Below the pieces are notes generated by a model. It worked only from the letters and a program-made list of their open reading frames with translations, did not search any database and was not told where the DNA came from. Below are positions 34,076-42,996 of a DNA stretch of 64,000 nt, one piece after another. The number at the start of each line of letters is the position of its first letter. Within the stretch, counting starts at the first letter, position 1. This stretch comes from PALSA-911 sp963839645 (GTDB lineage Bacteria > Pseudomonadota > Alphaproteobacteria > Acetobacterales > Acetobacteraceae), in contig CAWIVZ010000004.1 in NCBI GenBank assembly GCA_963839645.1, forward strand, positions 217,139-281,138, given 5' to 3'. The position numbers and the translations under genes were made by a program.

Positions 34076-35306
34076 ATGAAACGTAGAAGCCTGCTTGCCG
34101 CCGCCGCCGCGTTGCCGGCGGCCAGCCTGATCCGCCCACGCCGTGCCGCCGCCGCGTCGGCGATCTCGGACGGCGTGGTGAAGATCGGCGTGCTGGACGA
34201 CATGTCCGGCGTCTTCGCCGACCAGCAGGGCGTTGGCGACTACGTGGCGGCGCGCATGGCGGCGCAGGATTTCGGTGGCCATGTGCTGGGCGCGAAGATC
34301 GAGGTGGTGCAGGCCGATCTGCAGAACAAGGTCGATGTCGGGCTGTCCGTGGCACGGCACTGGATCGACGAGGAGAAGGTCGACGCGATCTTCGGCCTGG
34401 GCAATTCCGCCGTCGCGCTGGCGGTGCAGGATCTCTGCAGGCAGCGCCAGCGGGTCGATGTGGTGATCGCCGCCGGCACCACCGACCTCACCGGCAGCGC
34501 GTGCTCGCCCTATGGCGTGCACTGGACCTACGACAACTACTCGGCCGCCAAGGGGCCGGCGACGACGCTGGTGAAGCAGGGCCAGAAGAAATGGTTCTTC
34601 ATCACCTCCGACTACGCCTTCGGCCATTCGCTGGAGAAGAACGCCACCGAGATCCTGAAGGGTCTCGGCGCCACGGTGGTGGGCCACAGCGTCGTGCCGC
34701 TCGGCGAGACCGACTATTCCGCGCATCTGCTGGCGGCGGCCGCTTCCGGCGCGCAGGCGGTGGGCATCGCCGCCGGCGGCGCCGACTTCATCAACATCGC
34801 CAAGCAGATGGGCGAATTCGGCCTGATCCGGCGCGGCATCGTGCCGGCGGCGCTGAACTGCTCGCTGACCAACATCCATTCCCTGGGCCTGCCGGCCGCA
34901 CAGGGCATGATCTTCAGCCAGCCCTATTACTGGAACCACGATGCGCCATCGCGCGAGTTCGCCGCCCGCTTCGCCAGGCAGCATCATGGGCCGGCCGCCC
35001 ACCGCGTTCCAGGCCAGCACCTGGGGCGCGGTGACGCACTACCTGAAGGCCATCCACGCCGCCGGCACCGATGCCGCCGGGCCGGTGATGGAGAAGATGC
35101 GCGCGATCCCGGTCAATGATTTCATGACAAAGAATGGCCAGTTGCGCATCGACGGCACGGTGGTGCGCGACATGTTCCTGCTGCGCGCCAAGAAGCCGGC
35201 GGAGCAGCACGGCGAATGGGACATCCTGGACGTGGCCGAGATCATCCCCGGCAAGGACGCCTTCCGCCCCCTGAACGAGGGCGGCTGCCCGCTGGTGAAG
35301 GCCTGA
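34076..35306 (+). pseudogene. Branched-chain amino acid-type ABC substrate-binding protein, one frameshift
   Basis: It reads from ATG 34076 with a signal peptide (MKRRSLLAAAAALPAASL), then the periplasmic-binding-protein type 1 domain (VVKIGVLDDMSGVFADQQG, VDAIFGLGNSAVALAVQD, WFFITSDYAFGHSLEKN). At about 34978-34985 one extra base shifts the frame. The remainder continues in the other frame (MGRPPTAFQASTWGAVTHY...GGCPLVKA, stop 35306). The reconstructed length is about 409 residues, normal for the family. No permease or ATPase genes accompany it, so it would be an orphan binding protein serving a distant transporter. Confidence 0.83.
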
Positions 35307-35344
35307 GCCCCCGCCCGCGCCAGACCTGACAGGAAATACCCGGC

Positions 35345-36481
35345 CTACAGGTCCAGCGCGCGGGCGATCAGGTTGCGCTGCACTTCCGAGGTGCCCTCGC
35401 CGATGACGTAGACGAGGGCATCGCGGTGGATCCGGCCGACGGCGTATTCGCGCATGATGCCGGCGCCGCCATGGATGCGGATCGCCGCTTCCGACACCCG
35501 CACCGCGCATTCCGAGGCGACGAGCTTCACCTTGGCGGCGGTGGCGGCATCCAGCGTGCCCTGGTCCACGCGCCAGGCGCCGTAATAGACCAGCCAGCGC
35601 GCCGCCTCGATCTCCGCCGCCATGTCCGCGAGCTTGTGCGCGATGGCCTGGTACTGGCCGATCGGCTTGCCGCGCACCTTGCGCGTGCGGGCATAGTCGA
35701 GCGCCGCCTCGAACGCGCCCTGGGCCATGCCGAGCGCGTTCGCGGCCACGCCGACGCGGTTTTCCGACAGGCTGTCGAGAATGACCGGATAGGTGCCGGT
35801 GCGCCCGCCGAGCAGGCATTCGTCGGGCACGAAGGCGTTGTCGATATACAGCAGCCCGGTGTCCGACGCGCGGATGCCTTCCTTCTTCAGCCGGCTGATG
35901 GCGATGCCCGGATTGGGCAGGTCCACCAGGAACAGGCTGACCGCGTCCGGCGTCAGTTCCGGCCGGGTGCGCGCCGCCAAAGTGAGGAAATCGGCGATCG
36001 GCGCGTTGGTGATGTAAAGCTTGGACCCATGCAGCCGCCAGCCGCCCTCGACCTTCTCGGCCCTGGTGCGCATCGCACGGATGTCGGAGCCGCCATCGGG
36101 TTCGGAGAGCGCGAAGCCGGCGATGCGCTCCCCCGCCAGGGCCGGCAGGAAGTAGCGCGCCCGCTGCTCCGCGGTTCCCGCCTTCCAGACCGGCCAGATC
36201 GCCAGATGGCTGTGCGCCGACCAGGAGGAGGCGAAGGACTGGCAGACGCGCGACATCTCCTCGCGCAGGATGCAGTCGGACACCTTGTCGAAGCCGGCGC
36301 CGCCATCCTCGGCCGGATAGCGCACGCCGATCAGGCCCAACTCGCCGAAGCGGCGGAACAGGTGGCGCGGGAAGCGCTCGGTCTCCTCCGCCTCCCGCAC
36401 CAGCGGCGCGAGTTCGGTTTCGGCGAAGCGGCGCACGGTTTCGCGCAGCGCCTGCTGCTCAGGGGTGAAGCTGAAATCCAT
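35345..36481 (-). CDS. Acyl-CoA dehydrogenase
   Basis: 378 residues from ATG 36481. N-terminal helical domain (MDFSFTPEQQALRETVRRFA), FAD-binding middle (GFALSEPDGGSDIRAM, GSKLYITNAPIADF) and C-terminal domain (RIHGGAGIMREYAVGRIHRD, then GEGTSEVQRNLIAR). It oxidises an acyl-CoA to the 2-enoyl-CoA using FAD and passes electrons to ETF. It is the last gene of a three-gene operon with a DUF35 protein and a thiolase-fold protein, 8 bases after the latter. The substrate class is unknown, possibly a branched or steroid-like side chain given its partners. Confidence 0.92.
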   Translation of the reverse strand: MDFSFTPEQQALRETVRRFAETELAPLVREAEETERFPRHLFRRFGELGLIGVRYPAEDGGAGFDKVSDCILREEMSRVCQSFASSWSAHSHLAIWPVWKAGTAEQRARYFLPALAGERIAGFALSEPDGGSDIRAMRTRAEKVEGGWRLHGSKLYITNAPIADFLTLAARTRPELTPDAVSLFLVDLPNPGIAISRLKKEGIRASDTGLLYIDNAFVPDECLLGGRTGTYPVILDSLSENRVGVAANALGMAQGAFEAALDYARTRKVRGKPIGQYQAIAHKLADMAAEIEAARWLVYYGAWRVDQGTLDAATAAKVKLVASECAVRVSEAAIRIHGGAGIMREYAVGRIHRDALVYVIGEGTSEVQRNLIARALDL

Positions 36482-36489
36482 GGCCGCCG

Positions 36490-37662
36490 TCAGGCCGAGG
36501 CGTGCGGGCTGAGGATCAGCGTGGAATGATAGTTCAGGATGCCGCCATTGCCGCTGACCAGCACGAAATCGTTGCGCGGCACCTGGCGCGCGCCGCCCTG
36601 GCCGCGCGCCTGCACCACCGCCTCCGACAGCGGCGTGAACGCCCACATGTAGAAGCCCGACAACTGGCCGCCGCCGGTGTTGGTCGGCAGAGCGCCGCCC
36701 GGCCCGAGCTTGCCGTCGGCGACGAACGGCCCGCCCTCGCCCTTGGCGCAGAAGCCGTAATCCTCCAGCGTCACCAGCACGGTGTAGGTGTAGCAGTCGT
36801 ACAGCTGGCAGGTGCCGATGTCGTCGCGGGTGATCCCGGCCATGCGGAAGGCGATCTCGCCCGAACGCTTCGCGCCGGTCTCGACGCCGGGATGACGGTC
36901 GGTGCGCAGATTGTCGCCGGGCGCGCATTGCGCGTAGCCCAGCACATGCACCGGCGGCTGGCGCAGGTCGCGCGCCCGATCCACCGAGGTCACGATCACC
37001 GCGACGGCGCCGTTGGACACCAGGCAGCAATCGAACAGGCGCAGCGGCTCGGCGATGAAGCGGGAGTTCTGGTGGTCCTCCAGCGTCATCGGCGCCTTCA
37101 TCTGCGCCCAGGGGCTGAGCTGCGCCCATTTGCGCTGGCCGACGGCGATGGTGCCGAACTGCTCGGTGGTGGTGCCATACAGATGCATGTGCCGCCGCGC
37201 CGCCATGGCGTATTCCGGATTGGCGCCGAAATTGCCGTAGGCGGCCCGCAGCCCGGTCATGCCGCCGAGCGGAAAGCGGTGCGGCCCGGCATAGGACTGC
37301 CCGGCGCCGCGGCTCGGCGACAGCGGCGCATCGGCGTAGACCAGCACGATGGTGTTCGCCAGGCCCTCGCGGATCGCCATGCAGGCGTACTGCATCATGC
37401 TGCCGGCGGTGGAGCCGTAGGCGCTCATGACGTTCACCAGCGTGAGGTTCTCGAACCCCAGCACCATCTGGCTGCGCACATCCATGTCGCCGGGAATGTT
37501 GGCGTTGATCAGCAGGCCATCGACGTCGTTCTTGGTCAGGCCGGCATCGTCGAGCGCCAGCGCGATCGCCTCGGCGGCGAAATCGACCGCGCGGCGGCCG
37601 TAGATCTTGCCCATCGGCGTGACGCCGAGGCCGACGATGGCGCCTTTTGGCGGGTTGGACAT
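36490..37662 (-). CDS. Thiolase-superfamily protein lacking the nucleophilic Cys (lipid-transfer/Ltp2-like)
   Basis: 390 residues with the thiolase fold throughout (DFAAEAIALALDDAGL, NTGGGQLSG, QARGQGGARQ). At the position of the Claisen nucleophile, normally Cys-Ala-Ser-Gly, the sequence reads SAYGSTAGS with Tyr82. The usual C-terminal GHP His motif is replaced by GFYMWAFTPL. It therefore cannot be an ordinary thiolase. Steroid side-chain enzymes of the Ltp2 type have this fold without the Cys and act as retro-aldolases with a DUF35 partner; a DUF35 gene lies 15 bases upstream. A non-catalytic lipid carrier is the alternative. Confidence 0.85.
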   Translation of the reverse strand: MSNPPKGAIVGLGVTPMGKIYGRRAVDFAAEAIALALDDAGLTKNDVDGLLINANIPGDMDVRSQMVLGFENLTLVNVMSAYGSTAGSMMQYACMAIREGLANTIVLVYADAPLSPSRGAGQSYAGPHRFPLGGMTGLRAAYGNFGANPEYAMAARRHMHLYGTTTEQFGTIAVGQRKWAQLSPWAQMKAPMTLEDHQNSRFIAEPLRLFDCCLVSNGAVAVIVTSVDRARDLRQPPVHVLGYAQCAPGDNLRTDRHPGVETGAKRSGEIAFRMAGITRDDIGTCQLYDCYTYTVLVTLEDYGFCAKGEGGPFVADGKLGPGGALPTNTGGGQLSGFYMWAFTPLSEAVVQARGQGGARQVPRNDFVLVSGNGGILNYHSTLILSPHASA

Positions 37663-37677
37663 GCTGGTGTCTCCTGA

Positions 37678-38094
37678 TCAGCCGGCGGCGGGGCGGAATT
37701 TCGGCAGGCGAACATCGCCGCCCGCGTCCTCGAACACCGCCTCGAGCCTCATGCCGACGCGCAGCGCCTCGTTGCCGATGCCGACGATGTTGGCGGTCAT
37801 GCGCACGCCCTCCTCCAGATCGACCTGCGCCACGTTGTACGGCACGGCGGAGGCGAAGCCGGGGTTCATGACCTGATGCATGATCGTGAAGGTGTACAGG
37901 CTGCCGCGCCCGCTCGCCTGGCGCCATTCCAGGCTGGCGGCGAAGCAATGCGGGCAGCGCTCGCGCACCGGAAAGCTCCACGCCCGGCAGGCGGTGCAGT
38001 GCTGCAGCATGAGTTTTCCCTCGCGCGCGCCGTCGAAGAACGGGGCGCTGCTTTCGTCCGGAACGGGTACCGGCTTGGTCGCGGCCTGAGACAT
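37678..38094 (-). CDS. DUF35 OB-fold protein with zinc ribbon
   Basis: 138 residues from ATG 38094. An N-terminal rubredoxin-like zinc ribbon has two Cys pairs (CTAC and CPHC, in QHCTACRAWSFPVRERCPHC). The OB-fold includes GSLYTFTIMHQVMNPGF and PYNVAQVDLEEG. DUF35 proteins bind acyl-CoA and form complexes with thiolase-fold partners, as in ChsH2-Ltp2. It is the first gene of the minus-strand operon and divergent from a ThDP enzyme; the shared 159-base gap holds the promoters. Confidence 0.9.
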   Translation of the reverse strand: MSQAATKPVPVPDESSAPFFDGAREGKLMLQHCTACRAWSFPVRERCPHCFAASLEWRQASGRGSLYTFTIMHQVMNPGFASAVPYNVAQVDLEEGVRMTANIVGIGNEALRVGMRLEAVFEDAGGDVRLPKFRPAAG

Positions 38095-38253
38095 CGCTGT
38101 TTTCTCCCTGAAGCCGAGGCTAGCGGCGGGCGTGGAACGTGACAACGCCACCCGATCTGCCGCCGCCCGCGCCGAGTTGACGCAACCCTCCCCCTGTTCC
38201 AGCCTTCGCGCACCCACATCACACGGCCAGCAGAGCCGGACACGGAGAGACAC

Positions 38254-39909
38254 ATGGCGGATTACACGGTCGGCGATCTGGTTGCCGAATTCCTGGCGGC
38301 GTGCGGTGTGGAGACGGTGTTCGGCATCGCCTCGGTCCATAACATCCCCATGCTGGACGGCATCGGCCGGCGCAACGCCATCCGCTACATGATGGCGCGC
38401 GGCGAGATGGGCGGCGTGCACATGGCCGACGGCTATGCCCGTGCCTCCAACGGCCTCGGCGTGTTCTTCTCCTCCACCGGCCCGGGTGCCGCCAATGCCG
38501 TGGGTGGCCTGGTGGAGGCGCAGTTCGCCGGCTCCCCGGTGCTGCACATCACCGGCCAGACCGCGACCAAGTTCATCGACAAGGAACTCGGCACCGTGCA
38601 CGAGGTGCCGGACCAGCTCGGCATGATGGCGGCGGTATCCAAGAGCGTCTATCGCGTGCGCCAGGCCAATCAGGCATTGGGCGTGCTGACCCGCGCCGCC
38701 GTCGATGCGCTGACCCCGCCGCGCGGTCCGGTGAGCGTGGAAGTGCCGATCGACATCCAGCGTACCAAGATCGAGCGGCCGGCGATGCTGGACAATTTCT
38801 CCCTGCCGCTGCCGCCACCGCTGCCGCCTTCGGAGGCGGCGCTGGATGAACTCGCCGCGCGCGTGCTGGCGGCGAAGCGGCCGATGATGTGGCTCGGCAC
38901 CGGCGCGGCCGAGGCCGGCGGCGCGGCGGCGCGGCTGCTGGACATGGGCTTCGGCATGGTCAGCAGCTGGAAGGGCCGCGGCGCGGTGTCGGAGGACAAT
39001 CCGATGAACCTGGGCGGGCTGCACGGCAACGGCATGCCGGTCATTGCCGATTTCTATCAGACCGTGGACCTGATGCTGGTGGTCGGCGCGCGGGTGCGCG
39101 GGCAGGAGACCGGGGATTTCACCCTGAAGCTGCCGGAGAACCTGGTCCAGATCGACATCGATCCGCTGGCCAACGGGCGGACCTATGCCAACAGGTATTT
39201 CGTCAGCGGTGACGCGAAGCTGGTGCTGGAGGGGCTGCTCAAGCGCATCCAGGGCAAGACGAAATTCGACCCCGCCTATCCCGCGGAATTCCAGAAGATG
39301 CGCCAGGCCGCACAGGCGGAATTCCAGGCGACGCTGGGGCCGTACGGCGGCTTCTCCGCCCAGCTGCGCGCGGTGCTGCCGCGCGATGCGCTGTGGGTGC
39401 GCGACGTCACGCAGAACAACACCACCTGGGGCAACCGGCTGTTCCCGATCCACGACACCACCACCAACATCTATCCGGTCGGCGCCGGCATCGGCCAGGG
39501 CATGCCGCTCGGCATCGGCGCGGCGGCGGCGGCGAAGGGCCGCAAGACCATCGCCATGGTCGGCGACGGCGGCTTCTTCCTGAACGTCGGCGAGCTTTGG
39601 ACCGCGGTGCAGGAGAATCTGGACATCGTCATCCTGGTGATGAACGACCAGGGCTACGGCGTGATCAAGCGCATCCAGGACAGTCTGCAGGGCGGGCGGC
39701 GGTTCTTCGCCGACCTGCAGGGGCCGGATCTCGGCGAACTGGCGGGGATCGCGAAAATTCCGTTCTTCAAATGCACCAGCGCGGACAAATTCGGCGAGAC
39801 GGCGGCCAAGGCGCTTGCCGTGAACGGCCCCTGCCTGATGGAAGTGGACATGAGCCAGGTCGGCGAGTTCCCGCCCTACTATCCGTTCAACGTTCGCCCG
39901 CTGGGCTAA
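38254..39909 (+). CDS. Thiamine diphosphate-dependent enzyme, second copy
   Basis: 551 residues. PYR domain with catalytic Glu51 (MARGEMGGVHMADGYAR), central domain (MMWLGTGAAEAGG) and PP domain (GDGGFFLNVGELWTAVQE...NDQGYG). It is only distantly similar to the first ThDP enzyme at 32235 and has its own promoter. It is divergent from the DUF35/thiolase/acyl-CoA dehydrogenase operon and lies 7 bases before a nucleoside-type transporter gene. It may be a decarboxylase or carboligase for a 2-oxo acid or acyl-CoA; the exact reaction is not readable. Confidence 0.9.
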   Translation: MADYTVGDLVAEFLAACGVETVFGIASVHNIPMLDGIGRRNAIRYMMARGEMGGVHMADGYARASNGLGVFFSSTGPGAANAVGGLVEAQFAGSPVLHITGQTATKFIDKELGTVHEVPDQLGMMAAVSKSVYRVRQANQALGVLTRAAVDALTPPRGPVSVEVPIDIQRTKIERPAMLDNFSLPLPPPLPPSEAALDELAARVLAAKRPMMWLGTGAAEAGGAAARLLDMGFGMVSSWKGRGAVSEDNPMNLGGLHGNGMPVIADFYQTVDLMLVVGARVRGQETGDFTLKLPENLVQIDIDPLANGRTYANRYFVSGDAKLVLEGLLKRIQGKTKFDPAYPAEFQKMRQAAQAEFQATLGPYGGFSAQLRAVLPRDALWVRDVTQNNTTWGNRLFPIHDTTTNIYPVGAGIGQGMPLGIGAAAAAKGRKTIAMVGDGGFFLNVGELWTAVQENLDIVILVMNDQGYGVIKRIQDSLQGGRRFFADLQGPDLGELAGIAKIPFFKCTSADKFGETAAKALAVNGPCLMEVDMSQVGEFPPYYPFNVRPLG

Positions 39910-39916
39910 AGGGCGC

Positions 39917-41161
39917 GTGCTGCACGGTCTGCTGGGCTCCTTCGCGCTGCTCGCGATCGCCTTCGCGTTCAGCGAGCAGCGCGGAAGCATTCCCTGGCGG
40001 ACCGTGGCATCCGGCGTGGCGCTGCAATGGGTGTTCGCGGTCTTGCTGACCGGCTTCGCGCCGGCGCGGGCGTTCATCCTGCTGTTGAACGACGCCGCGA
40101 CGGCGCTGCAGGACGCGACCGACAAGGGCACCGGCTTCGTGTTCGGCTACCTCGGCGGCGGCGCCCTGCCGTTCGCCGAGACCTATCCGGGCGCCAGCTT
40201 CATCCTGGCCTTCAAGGCGCTGCCGCTGGTGCTGGTGATCAGCGCCCTGGCCTCGCTGCTGTTCCATTGGGGCGTGCTGCAACGGATCACCGCCGCGTTC
40301 GCCTGGCTGCTGCGCCGGGTCATGGGCATCGGCGGCGCGCTGGCGCTGGGGGCGGCGGTGCATGTGTTCGTCGGCATGATCGAGGCGCCGCTGCTGGTGC
40401 GGCCGTACCTGGCGCGGATGCAGCGCGGCGAGCTGTTCGCGCTGATGACCTGCGGCATGGCGGGCGTGGCGGGCACGGTGATGGTGATCTACGCGGCGTT
40501 CCTGGCCCCGGTCATTCCGAACGCGCTCGGCAACATCCTGACCGCCTCGGTGATGAGCACGCCGGCGGGGCTGGCGATCGCCGCGCTGATGGTGCCGTTC
40601 GGTGCCGCGGCGGACGGCGAGGCGCGCATCACCCTGCACGACCCGCCATCGGGCACGCTGGATGCGATCGTGCGCGGCACGCTGGACGGGATTCCGATCC
40701 TGGCCGGCATCGTCGCGACCCTGCTGGTGACGGTGGCGCTGGTCGCGCTGCTGAACATGGGCCTCGGCCTGCTGCCGGCCTGGGACGGCGCGGCGATCAC
40801 CTTGCAGCGTCTGTTCGCCCTGCCGTTTCGCCCGGTGATGTGGCTGATCGGCATTCCCTGGGACCAGAGCGCGGCCGCGGCCGCGCTGATGGGCAGCAAG
40901 ACGGTGCTGAACGAGTTCGTCGCCTATCTCGGCCTGGCCGGCCTGCCGGCGGAGGCGCTCAGCCCGCATTCGCGCCTGATCGTGACCTATGCGCTGTGCG
41001 GCTTCGCCAATTTCGGCAGTTTGGGAATTCTGATTGGCGGGCTGGGCGCGATGGTGCCGGAACGGCGGACGGAGATCGTCGGCCTGGGCCTTCGGTCGAT
41101 CCTGTCGGGCACGCTGGCCACCTGCATGAGCGGGGCGGTGATCGGGGCGATCGGCGGCTGA
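39917..41161 (+). CDS. Concentrative nucleoside transporter family protein (NupC/CNT)
   Basis: 414 residues from a GTG start. Polytopic, with the CNT order: an N-terminal pair of helices, a Gate domain (LVISALASLLFHWGVLQ), and the C-terminal core with EAPLLVRPYL and ALMGSKTVLNEFVAYLGLAG, ending in YALCGFANFGSLGILIGG. CNT proteins import nucleosides with Na+ or H+. The gene lies 7 bases after the ThDP enzyme, so transporter and enzyme are co-expressed. This is an unusual pairing that hints at a nucleoside- or thiamine-like substrate, but that is conjecture. Confidence 0.9.
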   Translation: MLHGLLGSFALLAIAFAFSEQRGSIPWRTVASGVALQWVFAVLLTGFAPARAFILLLNDAATALQDATDKGTGFVFGYLGGGALPFAETYPGASFILAFKALPLVLVISALASLLFHWGVLQRITAAFAWLLRRVMGIGGALALGAAVHVFVGMIEAPLLVRPYLARMQRGELFALMTCGMAGVAGTVMVIYAAFLAPVIPNALGNILTASVMSTPAGLAIAALMVPFGAAADGEARITLHDPPSGTLDAIVRGTLDGIPILAGIVATLLVTVALVALLNMGLGLLPAWDGAAITLQRLFALPFRPVMWLIGIPWDQSAAAAALMGSKTVLNEFVAYLGLAGLPAEALSPHSRLIVTYALCGFANFGSLGILIGGLGAMVPERRTEIVGLGLRSILSGTLATCMSGAVIGAIGG

Positions 41162-41212
41162 TCCCCGCCAGGGCCTGCTTCACTGCGGAATTTTGATATC
41201 GTTTTATACGAA

Positions 41213-41226
41213 TTGATATGGATCAA
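41213..41226 (+). promoter_or_regulatory. FNR/FixK-type operator upstream of ompW
   Basis: TTGAT-ATGG-ATCAA, a perfect match to the FNR-family consensus TTGAT-N4-ATCAA, centred about 94 bases before the ompW start. A second TTGATAT lies 20 bases upstream as a half-site. It implies induction under low oxygen, or control by a related CRP/FNR regulator. ompW is FNR-controlled in enterobacteria, which supports the reading. Confidence 0.7.
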
Positions 41227-41313
41227 CGCCGACCGTTTCGCCGCGATGTCCAATGCCTGCGGTACGGAACGGCCCGCGGTTCTTCCGGCCATAGACATGC
41301 CGAGGAGATCCTG

Positions 41314-41994
41314 ATGAAAAAATCCCTGTTCGCCGCCTGCCTGGCCGGCGCGATGTCCATCGGTGGCGTTGCGATGGCCGCGGACACCGCCGTCACCGCC
41401 GCCGCCCCTGCCGAAGACGCACCGGTCGGCAAGGCCGCCGGCACCTTCCTGGTGCGTGTTCGCGCCATTGGCGTGATCCCGCTGAATTCGTCCAGTTCGA
41501 TCTCGGGGATTGGCGGCAGCGTGTCCGCGACCGCCCAGGCCGCGCCGGAGATCGATTTCTCCTATTTCGTCACCGACAACATCGCCTTCGAACTGATCGC
41601 CGCGACCACCCGCCATAACGTCTCGGCCAAGAACACGGCCATCGGCAATGTCGATGTCGGCAGCGTCTGGGTGTTGCCGCCGACACTGACCATTCAGTAC
41701 CATTTCATGCCGAAGGAGCGCTTCAGCCCCTATCTGGGAGCCGGCATCAATGCCACCTTCTTCTACGGCGCCTCGGCGGCGGGCCCCACGGTCACCTCGG
41801 TCGGCTTCTCCAACAATGTCGGCGCCGCCATCCAGGCCGGCTTCGACTATAATTTCTCCGGCCACTGGTTCGCCAACTTCGATGTGAAGCAGATCTTCCT
41901 GAACACCACCGCCAGCATCAACAGCGGCGCCATCAAGGCCAACACCGCGCTCAATCCGCTCGTGATCGGCGCCGGCATCGGCTACCGCTTCTAA
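41314..41994 (+). CDS. ompW: OmpW family outer membrane protein
   Basis: 226 residues from ATG 41314 (GAGGAG ribosome-binding site); an in-frame ATG at 41218 lies inside the operator. Signal peptide MKKSLFAACLAGAMSIGGVAMA is 22 residues long, so its ends are MKKSLFAA and GVAMA. The mature part is an 8-stranded barrel: FLVRVRAIGVIP, VTDNIAFELIAATTRHN, TLTIQYHFMP, FSPYLGAGINATFF and a terminal aromatic (GYRF). OmpW barrels admit small hydrophobic compounds and respond to oxygen and stress. It is preceded by a perfect FNR-type operator. Confidence 0.93.
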   Translation: MKKSLFAACLAGAMSIGGVAMAADTAVTAAAPAEDAPVGKAAGTFLVRVRAIGVIPLNSSSSISGIGGSVSATAQAAPEIDFSYFVTDNIAFELIAATTRHNVSAKNTAIGNVDVGSVWVLPPTLTIQYHFMPKERFSPYLGAGINATFFYGASAAGPTVTSVGFSNNVGAAIQAGFDYNFSGHWFANFDVKQIFLNTTASINSGAIKANTALNPLVIGAGIGYRF

Positions 41995-42041
41995 AACCCG
42001 CCTCTCCGCGTCCCTTCGCAACGCGGCAACTGGGATGCCAT

Positions 42042-42080
42042 ACTCCCCCACCTGGAATCGATAGTACCAAGTGGGGGAGT
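42042..42080 (+). promoter_or_regulatory. Hairpin that masks the ribosome-binding site of the next gene
   Basis: Perfect 10-base arms ACTCCCCCAC (42042-42051) and GTGGGGGAGT (42071-42080) enclose a 19-base loop. The right arm contains GGGGGAG, the only Shine-Dalgarno candidate for the ATG at 42086. In RNA the arms would pair and hide the site, so translation may depend on melting, a bound protein or a ligand. Confidence 0.55.
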
Positions 42081-42085
42081 GATCT

Positions 42086-42946
42086 ATGCATTGGACCGAC
42101 CGGCGGCAGAAGTTTCGTGCCGTCCTCAATGGGGATGTCTGCGTCCATCCGGGCTCCGTGCATGACCCGATTTCCGCCCGCATCGCCGAGGATCTGGGTT
42201 TCGAGCTCGGCATGTTCGCCGGATCGGTCGGCTCGTTCACGGTGCTGGGCGTGCCCGACCTGATCGTCATGACATTAACGGAATTCGCCGCCCAGGCCTA
42301 CCGGATCAACCGCGCCGGCAATCTGCCGCTGATGGTGGATGCCGATCACGGCTACGGCAATGCGCTGAACGTGATGCGCACGGTGCAGGAACTGGAAACC
42401 GCGGGCGTCGGCGGCCTTTCCATCGAGGACACCAACCTGCCGCGCCCGTTCAATGAACCCAAGCCGGTCATGCTCAGCATCGCCGAGGGCATCGGCAAGA
42501 TGCGCGCCGCCGTCGCCGGGCGGCAGGATCCGTTGCTCAGCCTATTCGCCCGCACCAGCGCGCCGGCGATTTCCGGCACCGCGGACACGATCGAGCGGGT
42601 GAAGGCCTATTCGCAGACCGGTGTGGACGCGATCTTCCTGGTCGGCGTCAAGGATCGCGCCCAGCTCGATGCGATCGCACCGCACACCCACCTGCCGATC
42701 ATGCTCGGCGGGCTGCAGGGCGATCTGGCGGACAAGGACTACCTGGCCTCGCGCAAGGTGCGCATCGCGCTGCAGGGCCACCAGCCGTTCTCGGCCGCGG
42801 TGCAGGCGATCTACAGCACGCTGAAGGCGCTGCGCGAGGGCGTGGCGCCGAAGGACCTCACCGGCATCGCCTCGGCCGCGCTGATGAAGCAGGTGACGCG
42901 CGAGGCGGCCTACGACAACTGGACCCAGGAATTCCTCGAGGGGTAG
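42086..42946 (+). CDS. Isocitrate lyase/PEP mutase family protein (oxaloacetate decarboxylase-like)
   Basis: 286 residues. Motifs of the family: HPGSVHDPISARIAEDLGFE, MVDADHGYGNALNV with the metal-binding Asp pair, GLSIEDTNLP, and LVGVKDRAQLDAI. The KKCGH motif of true isocitrate lyases is absent. Size and motifs fit the oxaloacetate decarboxylase or 2-methylisocitrate-lyase-like subgroup that cleaves C-C or C-P bonds next to a carboxylate. It is a single gene with a hairpin masking its ribosome-binding site; a GC-rich stem at about 42957-42977 follows it. Confidence 0.87.
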   Translation: MHWTDRRQKFRAVLNGDVCVHPGSVHDPISARIAEDLGFELGMFAGSVGSFTVLGVPDLIVMTLTEFAAQAYRINRAGNLPLMVDADHGYGNALNVMRTVQELETAGVGGLSIEDTNLPRPFNEPKPVMLSIAEGIGKMRAAVAGRQDPLLSLFARTSAPAISGTADTIERVKAYSQTGVDAIFLVGVKDRAQLDAIAPHTHLPIMLGGLQGDLADKDYLASRKVRIALQGHQPFSAAVQAIYSTLKALREGVAPKDLTGIASAALMKQVTREAAYDNWTQEFLEG

Positions 42947-42996
42947 GAACGGAGCCGAGCCGGGACTGCCCCGGTTCGTCTTAGCGCTGGCCCGTT

